Origin: Colwellia polaris
GTDB taxonomy: Bacteria > Pseudomonadota > Gammaproteobacteria > Enterobacterales > Alteromonadaceae
DNA: 64,000 nucleotides
Reading direction: 5' to 3'
Assembly: GCF_002104515.1 (NCBI RefSeq)
Contig: NZ_NBOE01000005.1
Span: 1-64,000 of the forward strand
Part shown: piece after piece, positions 1 through 8,979 of the stretch
How positions within the stretch are numbered: position 1 is the stretch's first letter
Layout of the letters: each line of letters begins with the position of its first letter
Program-made: the position numbers and the translations under genes
Notes under the pieces: generated by a model
What the model was told of the DNA's origin: nothing
Seen by the model: only the letters and a program-made list of their open reading frames with translations
Database searches by the model: none

Positions 1-2
1 TC

Positions 3-152
3 TCAGCTGAAAACTGGCTAATCATCACCACTGAATTTAAAACACAGTTTCATGGTGCAATAGGGCGCGAAGATGTACTCAGTGATTACTGCGAACATCA
101 ACAGCTCAAACGACGACAAAACTTAAGTCACTGCAAAAAACTCTTTGCCTAA
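3..152 (+). CDS. C-terminal end of an unidentified protein, cut by window edge
   Basis: An open frame runs from the left edge to a TAA at 150-152 and gives 49 residues ending in HCKKLFA. The peptide is rich in charged and polar residues, with two Cys near the end. I do not recognise the family. The start lies outside the window, so length and function cannot be judged, and a chance open frame at the edge is possible. Confidence 0.35.
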   Translation, partial: SAENWLIITTEFKTQFHGAIGREDVLSDYCEHQQLKRRQNLSHCKKLFA

Positions 153-282
153 GTTCACGATTTACCGATTTTAAACACCATAAAGTCAACAAGTCAGTAC
201 TTGAGGTTGATACTTGCCAGAAAATTGATGAATTAGTATAGCTTTGAGCTAAAGCGGTAGTTTCGTTTCTATTCTTTGTCAA

Positions 283-501
283 AAACTGTCATTTGGTCAT
301 GACAAAGAGCAAGATATTATCATATCGCTGCTATGTGATTAGGGTTTATTTGGAATGAGTGTCATTATTAATTTTTCAGAAACTGTCATTTGGTCATGAC
401 AAAGAGCAAGATATTATAATAATCGATGTTATGTGATGATGCTTTATTTAGAATGAGTGTCATTATTAATTCTTTATTTAGAATGAGTGTCATTATTAAT
501 T
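283..501. repeat. 97-bp direct tandem repeat plus 30-bp partial third copy
   Basis: Two near-identical units begin at 283 and 380 (period 97) with AAACTGTCATTTGGTCATGA. Each ends in a segment containing GAATGAGTGTCATTATTAAT. The last 30 bases of the unit are repeated a third time at 472-501. Similar ATGAGTGTCAT elements recur at 51458 and 52833 near other orphan genes. No function is known to me. Confidence 0.85.
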
Positions 502-905
502 GAAGCAGGTAAAGCTGATTACTCTAAAATATGGAAAAATATGAAACGCACTTGGAGTGATTATTGGGTTGGGGTTTCAGAAAGTGACCCCGCATCAGAG
601 CTAGCTATAACTATTGCTTCCAATCCATTGCAATTGCCAGTGGGTATGGTGGACTAGCTATGGGATCTGTGCGACTAGGTCAAATGGCAGTACGTTTTAG
701 CTTTTTTTCATGGACATTAAACCCTAGTGCTGATGGGGCTGGGTGGTTAGCTTTAGATATAGCTACAATGCGTATAGGATCATTATTTGATGGTACTTTA
801 CTACATGGAATAGACCATGTTGTAAATAGTTATAGCTTGTTACAACAAACAGCCAATACAACTCAAATCGCCAAACAAACGTGTCAAATTCCTATGAGGT
901 GTTAA
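487..905 (+). pseudogene. Frameshifted orphan ORF, possible toxin or effector fragment
   Basis: A frame beginning at GTG 487, inside the repeat, reads VSLLIEAGKADYSKIW and stays open to a TAG at 655. From 588 a second frame is open through ATG 660 to the TAA at 905 and reads GYGGLAMGSVRLGQMAVRF. The two frames overlap where both read like protein (ITIAS versus IAIASG), as expected from a one-base indel in a gene of about 140 codons. The second half is Gly- and hydrophobic-rich. The family is not recognised. The small membrane-protein gene follows three bases later, an arrangement seen in toxin-immunity modules, but that is inference. The segment 660-905 alone could also be an intact 81-residue ORF. 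Confidence 0.4.
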
Positions 906-908
906 TAA

Positions 909-1250
909 GTGAAGAAAATTAGTTCAAGAGAGTTTATGTATATTAGTGCTATGACAGTTTTACCTGTCGCGATGTTGTTTAAGGGAATGTATCTGTATTT
1001 CATGGGTGCACTAGCTCTATCTGTTTTACTAATTTACTTTGATCCGTTATTTAAACAATTTAGAAGGCAAGTAGCTGGTGCAAATCAATTCATTTTTTTT
1101 ACTTTATTAAGCGGTGGAATAATAGGTTTAGCTATTTATTTCTTACCGAATGTAGCTAATGCTCTAATATCAATCTGGTTTATCGTAGATATCGTATATG
1201 GGCTTAAAATAGCAAAGAAAATTGAACTAATTAATGAAAACCTTAATTAG
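909..1250 (+). CDS. Small membrane protein, unknown; immunity-like position
   Basis: This 113-residue protein starts at GTG 909, with a GAGGTG ribosome site about ten bases upstream. It has a charged N terminus and about four hydrophobic segments (roughly residues 10-24, 26-42, 62-80 and 84-98), then a Lys-rich tail. It follows the broken ORF by three bases and looks co-transcribed with it. Small polytopic proteins behind toxin fragments are often immunity proteins, but nothing in the sequence proves that here. I recognise no family. Confidence 0.6.
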   Translation: MKKISSREFMYISAMTVLPVAMLFKGMYLYFMGALALSVLLIYFDPLFKQFRRQVAGANQFIFFTLLSGGIIGLAIYFLPNVANALISIWFIVDIVYGLKIAKKIELINENLN

Positions 1251-1743
1251 AGTAAATAAAAGACACCTACTCAAATTGGTTATTAAAGGATCCTCATGTG
1301 GTATTTTGTTGATGAAAAAAAGCCAAACAATAGAGCATGAATGAAGTCCTTGAGCGTTGGCAGCGCTTACACACAGAGATTTAACTAGACATATATGGAC
1401 GCTTCCTTGATGTGAAGCCGAGTGAATACGAAAACATAACAAAACGGGCTTATGTTTTTGATTACTGAGCATTACTCTTTTCATACTTTTGTTCATGATG
1501 ACAGGCGCTTTCGCTTACTTAAAGCAAACTGTACTGACATATATTCGAGCTATGGTTTGTTATCCATGCTCCAGATAGGTTGCGAACTAGAAATACCTTA
1601 AAAACATTGTTCACCCAAACGTGATAGATACACTTGTCCTCTCACAGGCTTTGTTCTAGTTGGCTCGTTTAGCTGTTGTTATGTTATTCATCACCACATG
1701 AATATAACAAAAAAGCTTCCTCAATTTTATATCTTCGCCTATA
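1251..1743. other. Intergenic region with gene debris
   Basis: No intact gene is seen. On the plus strand, ATG 1337 opens 15 codons (MNEVLERWQRLHTEI), then TAA at 1382, and the same frame continues 27 protein-like codons (LDIYGRFLDVKPSEYE and on) to TGA 1466. This looks like the remnant of a coding sequence with an in-frame stop. The opposite-strand ORF over 1227-1496 has no family resemblance and is probably chance. Confidence 0.4.
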
Positions 1744-1759
1744 CTGTTTAAATATACAG
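1744..1759 (+). promoter_or_regulatory. LexA (SOS) box of umuDC
   Basis: The site is CTGTTTAAATATACAG, which keeps the CTG-N10-CAG framework of the gammaproteobacterial LexA operator. It ends 14 bases before the umuD start codon and sits within an AT-rich promoter. Its place before an error-prone polymerase operon makes SOS control very likely. Confidence 0.9.
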
Positions 1760-1773
1760 TATAGGCGCGTTTT

Positions 1774-2187
1774 ATGAAAGTTATTCCTATTTTTATTGAA
1801 GCTGGTATCTCTGGTTTTGAATCTCCTGCGGCTGAATACAAAGAGCTTGGTCTATCACTTGATCAGCTCCTAGTATCAAATCCTGATGCAACATTTATTG
1901 GTTTAGCGCAAGGGCCTTCAATGCAGGAGGTTGGTATTTTTGATGGTGATTTATTGTTAGTTGATCGCAGTGAGCCAGTAAAAGATGGCGATGTTATCGT
2001 TGCAAATTACAACGGTTGTTTTACTTGCAAGTTTATTGATAAAAAGAATGCTAGATTGTTATCTGCATCGTGTAAACACCAGCCAGTAAATATTACCCCA
2101 GAAGATGAGTTTCAAATAGAAGGGGTAGTTACACGCTCAATTCGTTTACATCGACAGGTTAAGGAGCTTAGTACATGTATGCGTTAG
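1774..2187 (+). CDS. umuD: UmuD, self-cleaving subunit of DNA polymerase V
   Basis: This 137-residue S24-family protein is the accessory subunit of translesion polymerase V. RecA-ssDNA filaments trigger its autocleavage to UmuD'. The catalytic Ser49 lies in GPSM and the general-base Lys86 in CFTCKF, matching Ser60 and Lys97 of E. coli. The cleavage region aligns as SGFESPAAEY against CGFPSPAADY, so the scissile bond would be Ser13-Gly14 instead of Cys-Gly. The pre-cleavage arm is about 11 residues shorter than in E. coli. The LexA box lies just upstream, and the gene overlaps umuC by 13 bases, which suggests translational coupling. Confidence 0.95.
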   Translation: MKVIPIFIEAGISGFESPAAEYKELGLSLDQLLVSNPDATFIGLAQGPSMQEVGIFDGDLLLVDRSEPVKDGDVIVANYNGCFTCKFIDKKNARLLSASCKHQPVNITPEDEFQIEGVVTRSIRLHRQVKELSTCMR

Positions 2188-3431
2188 TTGATGCGGTGTC
2201 TTTCTACGCATCTTGTGAGAAGGTTTTTGATCCATCAATTAGAAATAGGCCTGTCGTAGTGCTCACCAATAATGACGGTTGCATATGCGCAGTTTGCCCA
2301 ATGGGCCGACACTTAGGTATTCCTAAATTTAAGCCTTATTTTCAAATCAAACCGTTCTTGGCAAAGCATAATGTGGTGATTCGATCGTCTAATTATGAGT
2401 TATATGCGGATTTGAGCGAGAAAATGATGAATGTTATTGGCCGCTTTTGCGATAACCAATATGTATATTCGATTGATGAGTCATTTTTACAATTCAAAAA
2501 ATATAATCACATTATTAACGATTGGCAGCAATACGGCCATGATATACGCCGTGCTGTTTGGCAAGAAACACGTTTACCGGTTGGTGTTGGTTTTGGCACA
2601 ACACCAACATTAGCTAAAGCCGCTAATCATGCCGCTAAAAAATTACCGGGATATAATGGTGTAGCCGTTGTTAATAATGCCGCATCACGCAAAGAAGTAT
2701 TGTCAAAAATGACCGTGACTGACGTATGGGGTATTGGCAGCCGATTAGGAAAGCGTTTAAACGTGTTAGGTATAACTAGCGCCTGGGATCTCGCAAATCA
2801 ATCACCTAAAGCGATGCGTAGTCAGTTTAGTGTATTGGTTGAACGAACAGTTAACGAACTCAACGGTATTGTTTGTATAAATTGGGATGAAGTTAAACAG
2901 CCTAAACAAGAAATATTTTCAACCAGAAGCTTTGGGCAACGTATTAACGAAACTCATCAATTAAAAACAGCGCTAGTAAGCCATGGTGCAATTGTCGGTC
3001 GAAAATTAAGAAAGCAGCATTCACGGGTAAAGCGACTAGCTGTATTTGCCGCTAGCTCCCCTCATGATGATAATTACTATAACAAATCAATAATTTATGA
3101 GTTTGCTATTGCAACAGACAATACTCTTCATATTGCCAATGCAATATCAGCGGTTTTTAATCGCGTGTATGCAAGTGGTGTTAACTTTTACCGTTGTGGT
3201 GTTGGCGCTATTGAACTGGAGAATAGCCAGTTTCAACAACAGGATTTATTTTGGCCAAATAATGATGACCCGACATTAATGTACTGCTACGACGGCATAA
3301 ATAATCGCTACGGCAATGAAACATTACAACTAGCAGCACAGGGTCGCATTGAAAAGTGGCATATGCGACGCGAGTTTCTTTCACCTAGCTTTACCAGTAA
3401 ATGGCGCGATATACCTAAAATTAGTTGTTAA
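2175..3431 (+). CDS. umuC: UmuC, Y-family catalytic subunit of DNA polymerase V
   Basis: This 418-residue protein is near the E. coli length of 422. It is the error-prone polymerase that, with UmuD'2 and RecA, copies past DNA lesions. The palm motif with the first metal-binding Asp is near the N terminus (ALVDAVSFYASCE), and the second acidic pair is in YSIDESFLQF at about residues 98-107. The thumb helix-hairpin-helix (VWGIGSRLGKRL) and little-finger domain follow, with the usual C-terminal UmuC tail. It is the second gene of the SOS operon. No frameshift or missing catalytic residue is seen. Confidence 0.96.
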   Translation: MYALVDAVSFYASCEKVFDPSIRNRPVVVLTNNDGCICAVCPMGRHLGIPKFKPYFQIKPFLAKHNVVIRSSNYELYADLSEKMMNVIGRFCDNQYVYSIDESFLQFKKYNHIINDWQQYGHDIRRAVWQETRLPVGVGFGTTPTLAKAANHAAKKLPGYNGVAVVNNAASRKEVLSKMTVTDVWGIGSRLGKRLNVLGITSAWDLANQSPKAMRSQFSVLVERTVNELNGIVCINWDEVKQPKQEIFSTRSFGQRINETHQLKTALVSHGAIVGRKLRKQHSRVKRLAVFAASSPHDDNYYNKSIIYEFAIATDNTLHIANAISAVFNRVYASGVNFYRCGVGAIELENSQFQQQDLFWPNNDDPTLMYCYDGINNRYGNETLQLAAQGRIEKWHMRREFLSPSFTSKWRDIPKISC

Positions 3432-3543
3432 TGTGAGCAGAATAGGGCATCAACAACCGCTTAGCTGAAGTGTAAATATTTAAGAAAAGCGTTTCGATAT
3501 AAATAAAATTTTATGCCAGTGTTAGACATACGTTAGACAGAGA

Positions 3544-3588
3544 CAAAAAAGCCACTTGAACAGTTCATCGAACTATTGCTAAGTGGCT
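3544..3588 (-). terminator. Terminator of tRNA-Pro on the minus strand
   Basis: The stem AGCCACTT/AAGTGGCT encloses an inner GTTC/GAAC helix. Read on the minus strand it is followed by a run of six T, as expected for an intrinsic terminator just downstream of tRNA-Pro. It may also end umuC transcripts arriving from the other side. Confidence 0.75.
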
Positions 3589-3606
3589 AATTTATATTAC
3601 TTAATT

Positions 3607-3683
3607 TGGTCGGAGTAGCAAGATTCGAACTTGCGACCTCACGTCCCCCAGACGCACGCGCTACCAAGCTGCGCTATACCCCG
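3607..3683 (-). tRNA. tRNA-Pro (anticodon GGG)
   Basis: A 77-nt cloverleaf starts CGGGGTATAGCGCAGCTTGG, and the 3' CCA is encoded. The anticodon stem is TGCGT/ACGTG with loop CTGGGGG, giving anticodon GGG for CCC codons. The T-arm contains GTTCGAATC. The acceptor stem pairs CGGGGTA with TACTCCG, with one G-T pair. Confidence 0.96.
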
Positions 3684-3783
3684 AATGATAAGCTTAATGG
3701 GGATAAAAGCTTATGCGAGCTATATTAAAGATTTATCGGTCGAATGCAATTAAAAAACATCATTATACAAGCTAAGCGACTAA

Positions 3784-5493
3784 TTATTGTACGCTTTGTG
3801 CTTGCTTGCTGAATTGTTTAATAAAGTTAACTCCATCAATCATTAATGGGAAATCAGGTTTTGCCGTAATAGGTGCTGCAAGTTGAATAGAATAACTTTG
3901 GAAGTTACCATTTTGATCAACAAACATAGACTTATCTTTATTAAAAACGACTATGCCGTTATCCATAGTATTGGCAATAATTCGGTCATGATCTAATGCT
4001 TTAATATCCGTGCCATTACTGTAACTTTTCTCATTAATATCACAGTTTAACCAACGCTTAATTAATGTAGGTTGTACATCCATATGGCTTGTTAAATTGT
4101 TAATAAGCTTATTCTTACTTTCAGGCAAAATAAGTAATGCTGGTTTAATCGATAAACTGGTATCTACAGTGTTATTTCCTATTGAGCTAACCCAAAGAAT
4201 ATCGTTGCGCTTGTTATCGTTTTGTTGCTTATTTTGTGCAGACATTAAGGCATCTAAAAATAGTTCAAATTGATAACTATTGTCACCTTTAAAATAAAAT
4301 ACATGTAGTCCAGCTGAATAACTATTAAGTTTATCAGCAAAAATTAAACTAGAAATATCGTTGAGTTTAGTTGTAGTTGCGAATAGTTCATTAGTAATAC
4401 TTAATAAGCCATTTGAATTCGTAACAGATGATTCACTGGTATCTTCACCAATAATAGTAAAGGATTTCGCAAGATTTTTTTGCTCAATAATTTGGAATAA
4501 TAAAGGTTGAGCATGCTGTTCAATTAATGACTTTTTATAAATACTTGGCAGGCTATAAAAAAGATTAAACCAAGCATCTTTTGGTAACGCGTTATCAATG
4601 TGGTTTTCAAGCGAAAGCTTGCCACGCTTGACTCTTTGCTTAATTTTATCTAATTGTTGAGTTTGTAATGTTTTGTCTGTAATTACCATGAAAACTGATT
4701 GTTTTAAGGCTAACTCATTTGGGCATTGACCTTCATATTGAGGGTATGCTGGCACGGTATCGGTAAAGGCCAGTGGGCTTGTACGACGAGCAATATAATC
4801 AACTCGGTCGAACATGCCATATTTAGTTAATAAGGTTTTTGCGGTAGACGGATAGGTCAGTGGCAAAGTGGTGTCTTGGCGCAATACGTCGTACTCAAGA
4901 TTAGCATCTGCCCAAATATGTATAATGTGACTAAAAAAGAAAAAACACACCAAAGGGATAACGACAAAGCGTGCAAATATTGTTTTTTGAAGTGATTTTA
5001 AATGTTTCCAAGCATAGTTAGAGGTTATAAGTTCAAACGACAATATAACCATAGTTAATACTAAACTAACAAACCAAAAAACGCGGCTATTTTGCTGAAT
5101 TTCATTGGTAATAAGTTCGAGTATTGGTGCACTTGAAGAAATATTTAAATGATAACCTAAACGATTATAAATAAAGGCATCTAATAAAAGCAGTAATAAT
5201 TCAATGGTAAAAATAATTGACGCGGCAACACGTATAAATCGAGTACGAGGGAATAACAGCATTATCGGAAACAAAATGAGTACAAAACTCATAAACGTTA
5301 AGAAAGCCATATGACTTAGCCAAGTCGTTACTAAATACGTTTGGCCAAGTAACGTTTCGGGCATTGATTCACTAAAAACATAAATTGACGATAATAAAAT
5401 CGCCGCAATAATATTAAAAAAAGTGAACCAGTGGCTCCAACTAACTAACTGTAATAGGCGCTTACTATAGGGTTTAGATTCAAATGAAGCCAT
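3784..5493 (-). CDS. yejM: YejM/PbgA/LapC-like inner-membrane protein with sulfatase-fold domain
   Basis: This 569-residue protein (E. coli YejM has 586) has five transmembrane segments in about the first 190 residues and a periplasmic alkaline-phosphatase/sulfatase-fold domain. In enterobacteria YejM (PbgA, LapC) senses periplasmic LPS and restrains LapB-dependent degradation of LpxC, so it governs LPS synthesis. Family members lack true sulfatase catalysis. Assignment rests on the N-terminal DUF3413 signature (SWSHWFTFFNIIAAI) and on neighbouring yejL and divergent yejK, the conserved gammaproteobacterial order. It begins 56 bases after yejL and is probably co-transcribed. Confidence 0.92.
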   Translation of the reverse strand: MASFESKPYSKRLLQLVSWSHWFTFFNIIAAILLSSIYVFSESMPETLLGQTYLVTTWLSHMAFLTFMSFVLILFPIMLLFPRTRFIRVAASIIFTIELLLLLLDAFIYNRLGYHLNISSSAPILELITNEIQQNSRVFWFVSLVLTMVILSFELITSNYAWKHLKSLQKTIFARFVVIPLVCFFFFSHIIHIWADANLEYDVLRQDTTLPLTYPSTAKTLLTKYGMFDRVDYIARRTSPLAFTDTVPAYPQYEGQCPNELALKQSVFMVITDKTLQTQQLDKIKQRVKRGKLSLENHIDNALPKDAWFNLFYSLPSIYKKSLIEQHAQPLLFQIIEQKNLAKSFTIIGEDTSESSVTNSNGLLSITNELFATTTKLNDISSLIFADKLNSYSAGLHVFYFKGDNSYQFELFLDALMSAQNKQQNDNKRNDILWVSSIGNNTVDTSLSIKPALLILPESKNKLINNLTSHMDVQPTLIKRWLNCDINEKSYSNGTDIKALDHDRIIANTMDNGIVVFNKDKSMFVDQNGNFQSYSIQLAAPITAKPDFPLMIDGVNFIKQFSKQAQSVQ

Positions 5494-5549
5494 TGCGTCG
5501 TTTAATACTCTTATTTTTGTTGATGAATGTCGCTTTGTATTTATACTTT

Positions 5550-5771
5550 TTATTTAGAATTTTGTATAGATTGTTTTAAAGCCTTGGTAAAATTGTCTAT
5601 TAATGGCCCTTGTTCTTCTTTCGGGACATTATTTACAATAATTTCTGTTAAGGTATTTCCTAGGCACATTAGCGCTAGATCAGGGGTTGCAGACTCGTTG
5701 ACGAGAACATCAAGCAAATCTTTAATAATTTTTTCTACACGTTCGTTGGAATACTTGGATACAATAGGCAT
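5550..5771 (-). CDS. yejL: YejL, UPF0352 family small protein
   Basis: This is a small acidic helical protein of 73 residues. The ATG at 5771 is chosen because [15 protein letters not shown] aligns with the E. coli start MPQISRYSDEQVEQL; an in-frame GTG three codons upstream is unlikely to be used. The biochemical function of the family is unknown. It lies upstream of yejM on the same strand and back to back with yejK, with 78 bases between the two start codons that must hold both promoters. Confidence 0.93.
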   Translation of the reverse strand: MPIVSKYSNERVEKIIKDLLDVLVNESATPDLALMCLGNTLTEIIVNNVPKEEQGPLIDNFTKALKQSIQNSK

Positions 5772-5849
5772 CTTAAACACTTAATGGTAATTTAATAAAC
5801 AGACTTAAGTTTATCAAATGCCTGAACAATATAATACTGACCTTTAACT

Positions 5850-6968
5850 ATGAGCTTAATAATTTCGAATATTGCACTGCATTTTTTAACTAAAAAAGAA
5901 GAAACTGGTGAAGTTGTACTCAGGTTAGGACCTGAAAATGTTACAGCTAGCAGCAAAATAGAAAGTTTTGTTGATGCACTACATAAAATTTATAACAGCA
6001 AAGGCAGTAAGGCTTACGGGCACTTTTCATCGATGCCAGCTGAAGGCGATTCGGCCCGATTTGTTGATATAATGGAAAGCTATTTGGGCGATGCTCAAAC
6101 TTTTCATCAATTTAGTAGTCAAGCCGGTAATTTACTTAAAAATGAATTAGAAAAATATGATCTAGCTGAAACAGGCTATTTAATTGTTTGCCACTACGAA
6201 TATATGGGCGGTCGTTATTTATTGGCCGCAATAATTCCTATTTCTGAGCATTACACTGTTGACGGCGAATTAAATATTTCAGCAGATCAACATCTTGATA
6301 CTAATAAGTTACAGTTAGCCGCTCGTATTGATTTATTTGACTACCAAAATAATGCCGAAGGTAATCGTTATATCTCTTTTATTAAAGGTCGTGCAGGTAG
6401 AAAAGTGTCAGACTTTTTCTTAGACTTTTTAAGTTGTGAAGAAGGTTTAAATTCAAAAGAACAAACACAAACCTTAGTACAAGCTGTTGAAGATTATGTG
6501 TCGGTTAACCAGTTTGACGCTAATGAAAAGCAACAAACACGCAAAGAACTACTCAGTTATTGTAAAGAGCAAAAAGAGTCAGCCCAAGACGTTTCATTAC
6601 AAGAAATTGGCAACGTTATTAAAACAGAAGAAAGCGGGCAAGACTTTTATAAATTTTGCCAAGAGCAATCTTACCCAATAGAAGAATCGTTTCCGCATGA
6701 CCAAGCTGTGGTTAATAAAGTTACTAAATACTCGGGTTATGGTAATGGGATTAGCTTAAGTTTTGAGCGTAGCCATTTTGGTCAAGATGTTGTTTATAGT
6801 CCGGCTAACGAAAGTATTACTATTTATAAAGTACCACCGAATTTAAAAGATCAACTCTTAGCGTTAATGGAAAGTAATGCTCAACAAACTGCTAACTCTT
6901 CTCAGCCAGCGATGAGCAGCAATGCAGATACTGGTCAAATTCAAGTAGAAGATTCAGAACACGAATAG
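5850..6968 (+). CDS. yejK: YejK/NdpA nucleoid-associated protein
   Basis: This 372-residue protein belongs to the 37-kDa nucleoid-associated NdpA family, which co-purifies with the chromosome and has been linked to topoisomerase IV. The family N terminus (MSLIISNIALHFLTK) is clear, and the C-terminal part carries the conserved KVTKYSGYGNGISLSFE stretch. It has a Gln/Ser-rich tail of about 35 residues beyond the usual end. It is divergent from yejL-yejM, matching the E. coli arrangement. Confidence 0.93.
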   Translation: MSLIISNIALHFLTKKEETGEVVLRLGPENVTASSKIESFVDALHKIYNSKGSKAYGHFSSMPAEGDSARFVDIMESYLGDAQTFHQFSSQAGNLLKNELEKYDLAETGYLIVCHYEYMGGRYLLAAIIPISEHYTVDGELNISADQHLDTNKLQLAARIDLFDYQNNAEGNRYISFIKGRAGRKVSDFFLDFLSCEEGLNSKEQTQTLVQAVEDYVSVNQFDANEKQQTRKELLSYCKEQKESAQDVSLQEIGNVIKTEESGQDFYKFCQEQSYPIEESFPHDQAVVNKVTKYSGYGNGISLSFERSHFGQDVVYSPANESITIYKVPPNLKDQLLALMESNAQQTANSSQPAMSSNADTGQIQVEDSEHE

Positions 6969-7052
6969 CAGTGATATTCGGTTAGATAAGTAAAGTATAT
7001 AGCAGCTATTGCTGATTTTAAGTGATAGAAGATAACAAAATTAGGAAAGAAA

Positions 7053-8081
7053 ATGACCACATTAACAATTACTCGACCAGACGACTGGCATGTACATTTA
7101 CGCGATGGCGAAGCATTGAATAATACCGTTGCTGATATTAGCCGATACTTCGGACGCGCTATTATTATGCCAAACTTAGTGCCACCGGTAACTAATGCTG
7201 AATTAGCAACGCAATATCATCAACGTATTATGGCGGCTAAGCCAAGTAAACAATTTCAACCGTTAATGGTGTTGTATTTAACCGATCAAACTACCGCTGA
7301 AGATATTAAAGCAGCGAAAGCATCAGGTATTGTTTACGCGGCTAAACTTTATCCCGCTGGTGCTACCACTAACTCTTCATCAGGTGTTACTAATGTTGAT
7401 AACATTGCCTCTGTATTAGCGGCGATGGAAGCAGTGAACATGCCATTATTAGTGCATGGCGAAGTGACGGATCATGACATTGATATTTTCGACCGTGAAG
7501 CGGTTTTTATCGACACCATTTTACGTCCACTAGTGGCTAAATATCCAACATTGAAAATAGTGTTAGAACACATTACCACCAAAAATGCTGTTGATTTTGT
7601 TAAAGAAGCTAGCGAAAACGTTGCAGCAACTATTACAGTACACCACTTATTATTTAACCGTAATCACATGTTAGTTGGCGGTATTCGTCCTCATTTTTAT
7701 TGTTTACCTATATTAAAACGTAATATTCATCAGCAGGCTTTAATTGAAGCAGCAACAAGTGGTAGTGACAAATTCTTTCTAGGTACCGATTCAGCGCCGC
7801 ACCCACAACACGCTAAAGAAGCAGCTTGTGGTTGTGCGGGGGCTTATACTGCCCATGCTGCAATTGAGCTATACGCCGAGGCGTTCGAACAAGCAGGCGC
7901 ATTAGACAAACTTGAAGGCTTTGCCAGTTTACACGGACCTAAATTTTATAATTTACCGGTAAATAGCGACAAAATAACATTAGTAAAACAAGCGTGGAAT
8001 GTACCAGCGATTATGGCTTTTGGTCATGAAAAAGTAGTGCCAATTCGCGCAGATGAAACCATCGCTTGGCAAGTAAAGTAG
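7053..8081 (+). CDS. pyrC: Dihydroorotase, class II
   Basis: This 342-residue enzyme catalyses the reversible cyclisation of N-carbamoyl-aspartate to dihydroorotate in pyrimidine synthesis. The metal-binding HVHLRDG motif is at residues 13-19. The carboxylated Lys is in YAAKLYPAG, later zinc ligands are in LVHGE and LEHITT, and the catalytic Asp is in LGTDSAPH. Length and motifs match E. coli PyrC. Only 16 bases separate it from the pterin-synthase-like gene, with which it probably shares a transcript. Confidence 0.97.
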   Translation: MTTLTITRPDDWHVHLRDGEALNNTVADISRYFGRAIIMPNLVPPVTNAELATQYHQRIMAAKPSKQFQPLMVLYLTDQTTAEDIKAAKASGIVYAAKLYPAGATTNSSSGVTNVDNIASVLAAMEAVNMPLLVHGEVTDHDIDIFDREAVFIDTILRPLVAKYPTLKIVLEHITTKNAVDFVKEASENVAATITVHHLLFNRNHMLVGGIRPHFYCLPILKRNIHQQALIEAATSGSDKFFLGTDSAPHPQHAKEAACGCAGAYTAHAAIELYAEAFEQAGALDKLEGFASLHGPKFYNLPVNSDKITLVKQAWNVPAIMAFGHEKVVPIRADETIAWQVK

Positions 8082-8097
8082 TAAGGATAAATAGAAA

Positions 8098-8979
8098 ATG
8101 CAGTTATTTGTAAATGACTTAACCGTTATCGACTTTTCTTATTGTTGTAGTACACGTGGCATTGTTGGTGAAAGCTGGATTGTAGATGTGTTACTTGATG
8201 GCAGCTTAAATGAAATGAGCATGGTGTTAGATTTTGCCGTGGTTAAAAAACAAATTAAAGCCATTATCGATGATGCCGTAGATCATAAATTATTGTTACC
8301 TATGCAAGATAAGGCTATTAGTGCAGAACTCTCCACGCAAAGAGCAGGTCACGAATTTGTAAACTTTGAATCAAAACAAGGTGCATATTATTTACAGTCA
8401 CCGAGCTGCGCGTTTGCTAAAATTGAAACACAAGAAATTGATCTCGCGTCGGTAACAGACTATTTAACGACTATAATTCTTTCGCATTTACCTAAAAATG
8501 TGCAAGGTTTAACGTTAAAACTACGTCCTGAAGTTATTGACGGTGCTTACTATCATTATACTCACGGTTTGAAACTTCATGATGGCAACTGTCAACGAAT
8601 TGCCCATGGTCATCGTTCGAAAATTCATATCTATAAAAATGGTAAACGCTCAACTGCTTTAGAAGAAGTGTGGAGTTTACGCTGGCAAGATATTTACTTA
8701 GCCACTGAAGCTGACCGAATCGCGTTAAATGATATCGAGTTATCTGACACAGCTATCGCTAATTTGACTCCCGATCACCAATTATTCTCTTACTATGCAC
8801 CGCAAGGAAGATTTGATATTGCAGTACCCAGTAACATTTTAGATGTGGTTGACTGCGATTCAACTGTTGAGTTACTGGCTGACTTTATTGTTCGCCAACT
8901 TAAAAAACAATCACCGTTAGATGAGTTTAAAGTTGTAGCTTTCGAAGGTGTAGCAAAAGGCGCTATTGCTCATGGATAA
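8098..8979 (+). CDS. 6-carboxytetrahydropterin synthase (QueD/PTPS)-like protein, two fused T-folds
   Basis: This 293-residue protein is about twice the size of QueD. The C-terminal half carries the zinc and catalytic elements of the PTPS family: H156 in YTHGL, C165 in DGNCQ, and H170/H172 in AHGHRSKI. A Thr-Val-Glu stretch and FEG motif follow near the end. The N-terminal half keeps PTPS features (MVLDF, residues 42-46; VDHKLLLP, 61-68) but has CSTRG in place of the HGH zinc motif. It therefore looks like an internal duplication with one degenerate half. Whether it serves queuosine synthesis or another pterin reaction is not shown, and no queC/queE is nearby. It overlaps the peptidase gene by eight bases. 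Confidence 0.8.
   Translation: MQLFVNDLTVIDFSYCCSTRGIVGESWIVDVLLDGSLNEMSMVLDFAVVKKQIKAIIDDAVDHKLLLPMQDKAISAELSTQRAGHEFVNFESKQGAYYLQSPSCAFAKIETQEIDLASVTDYLTTIILSHLPKNVQGLTLKLRPEVIDGAYYHYTHGLKLHDGNCQRIAHGHRSKIHIYKNGKRSTALEEVWSLRWQDIYLATEADRIALNDIELSDTAIANLTPDHQLFSYYAPQGRFDIAVPSNILDVVDCDSTVELLADFIVRQLKKQSPLDEFKVVAFEGVAKGAIAHG

Noticed and set aside
283-501. CRISPR array
   Set aside because: The repeat units are 97 bp and directly adjacent, without unique spacers of regular length, and there are no cas genes.
1227-1496. 89-codon minus-strand ORF
   Set aside because: It overlaps the end of the membrane-protein gene, has no family resemblance, and the plus strand shows coding debris in the same place.
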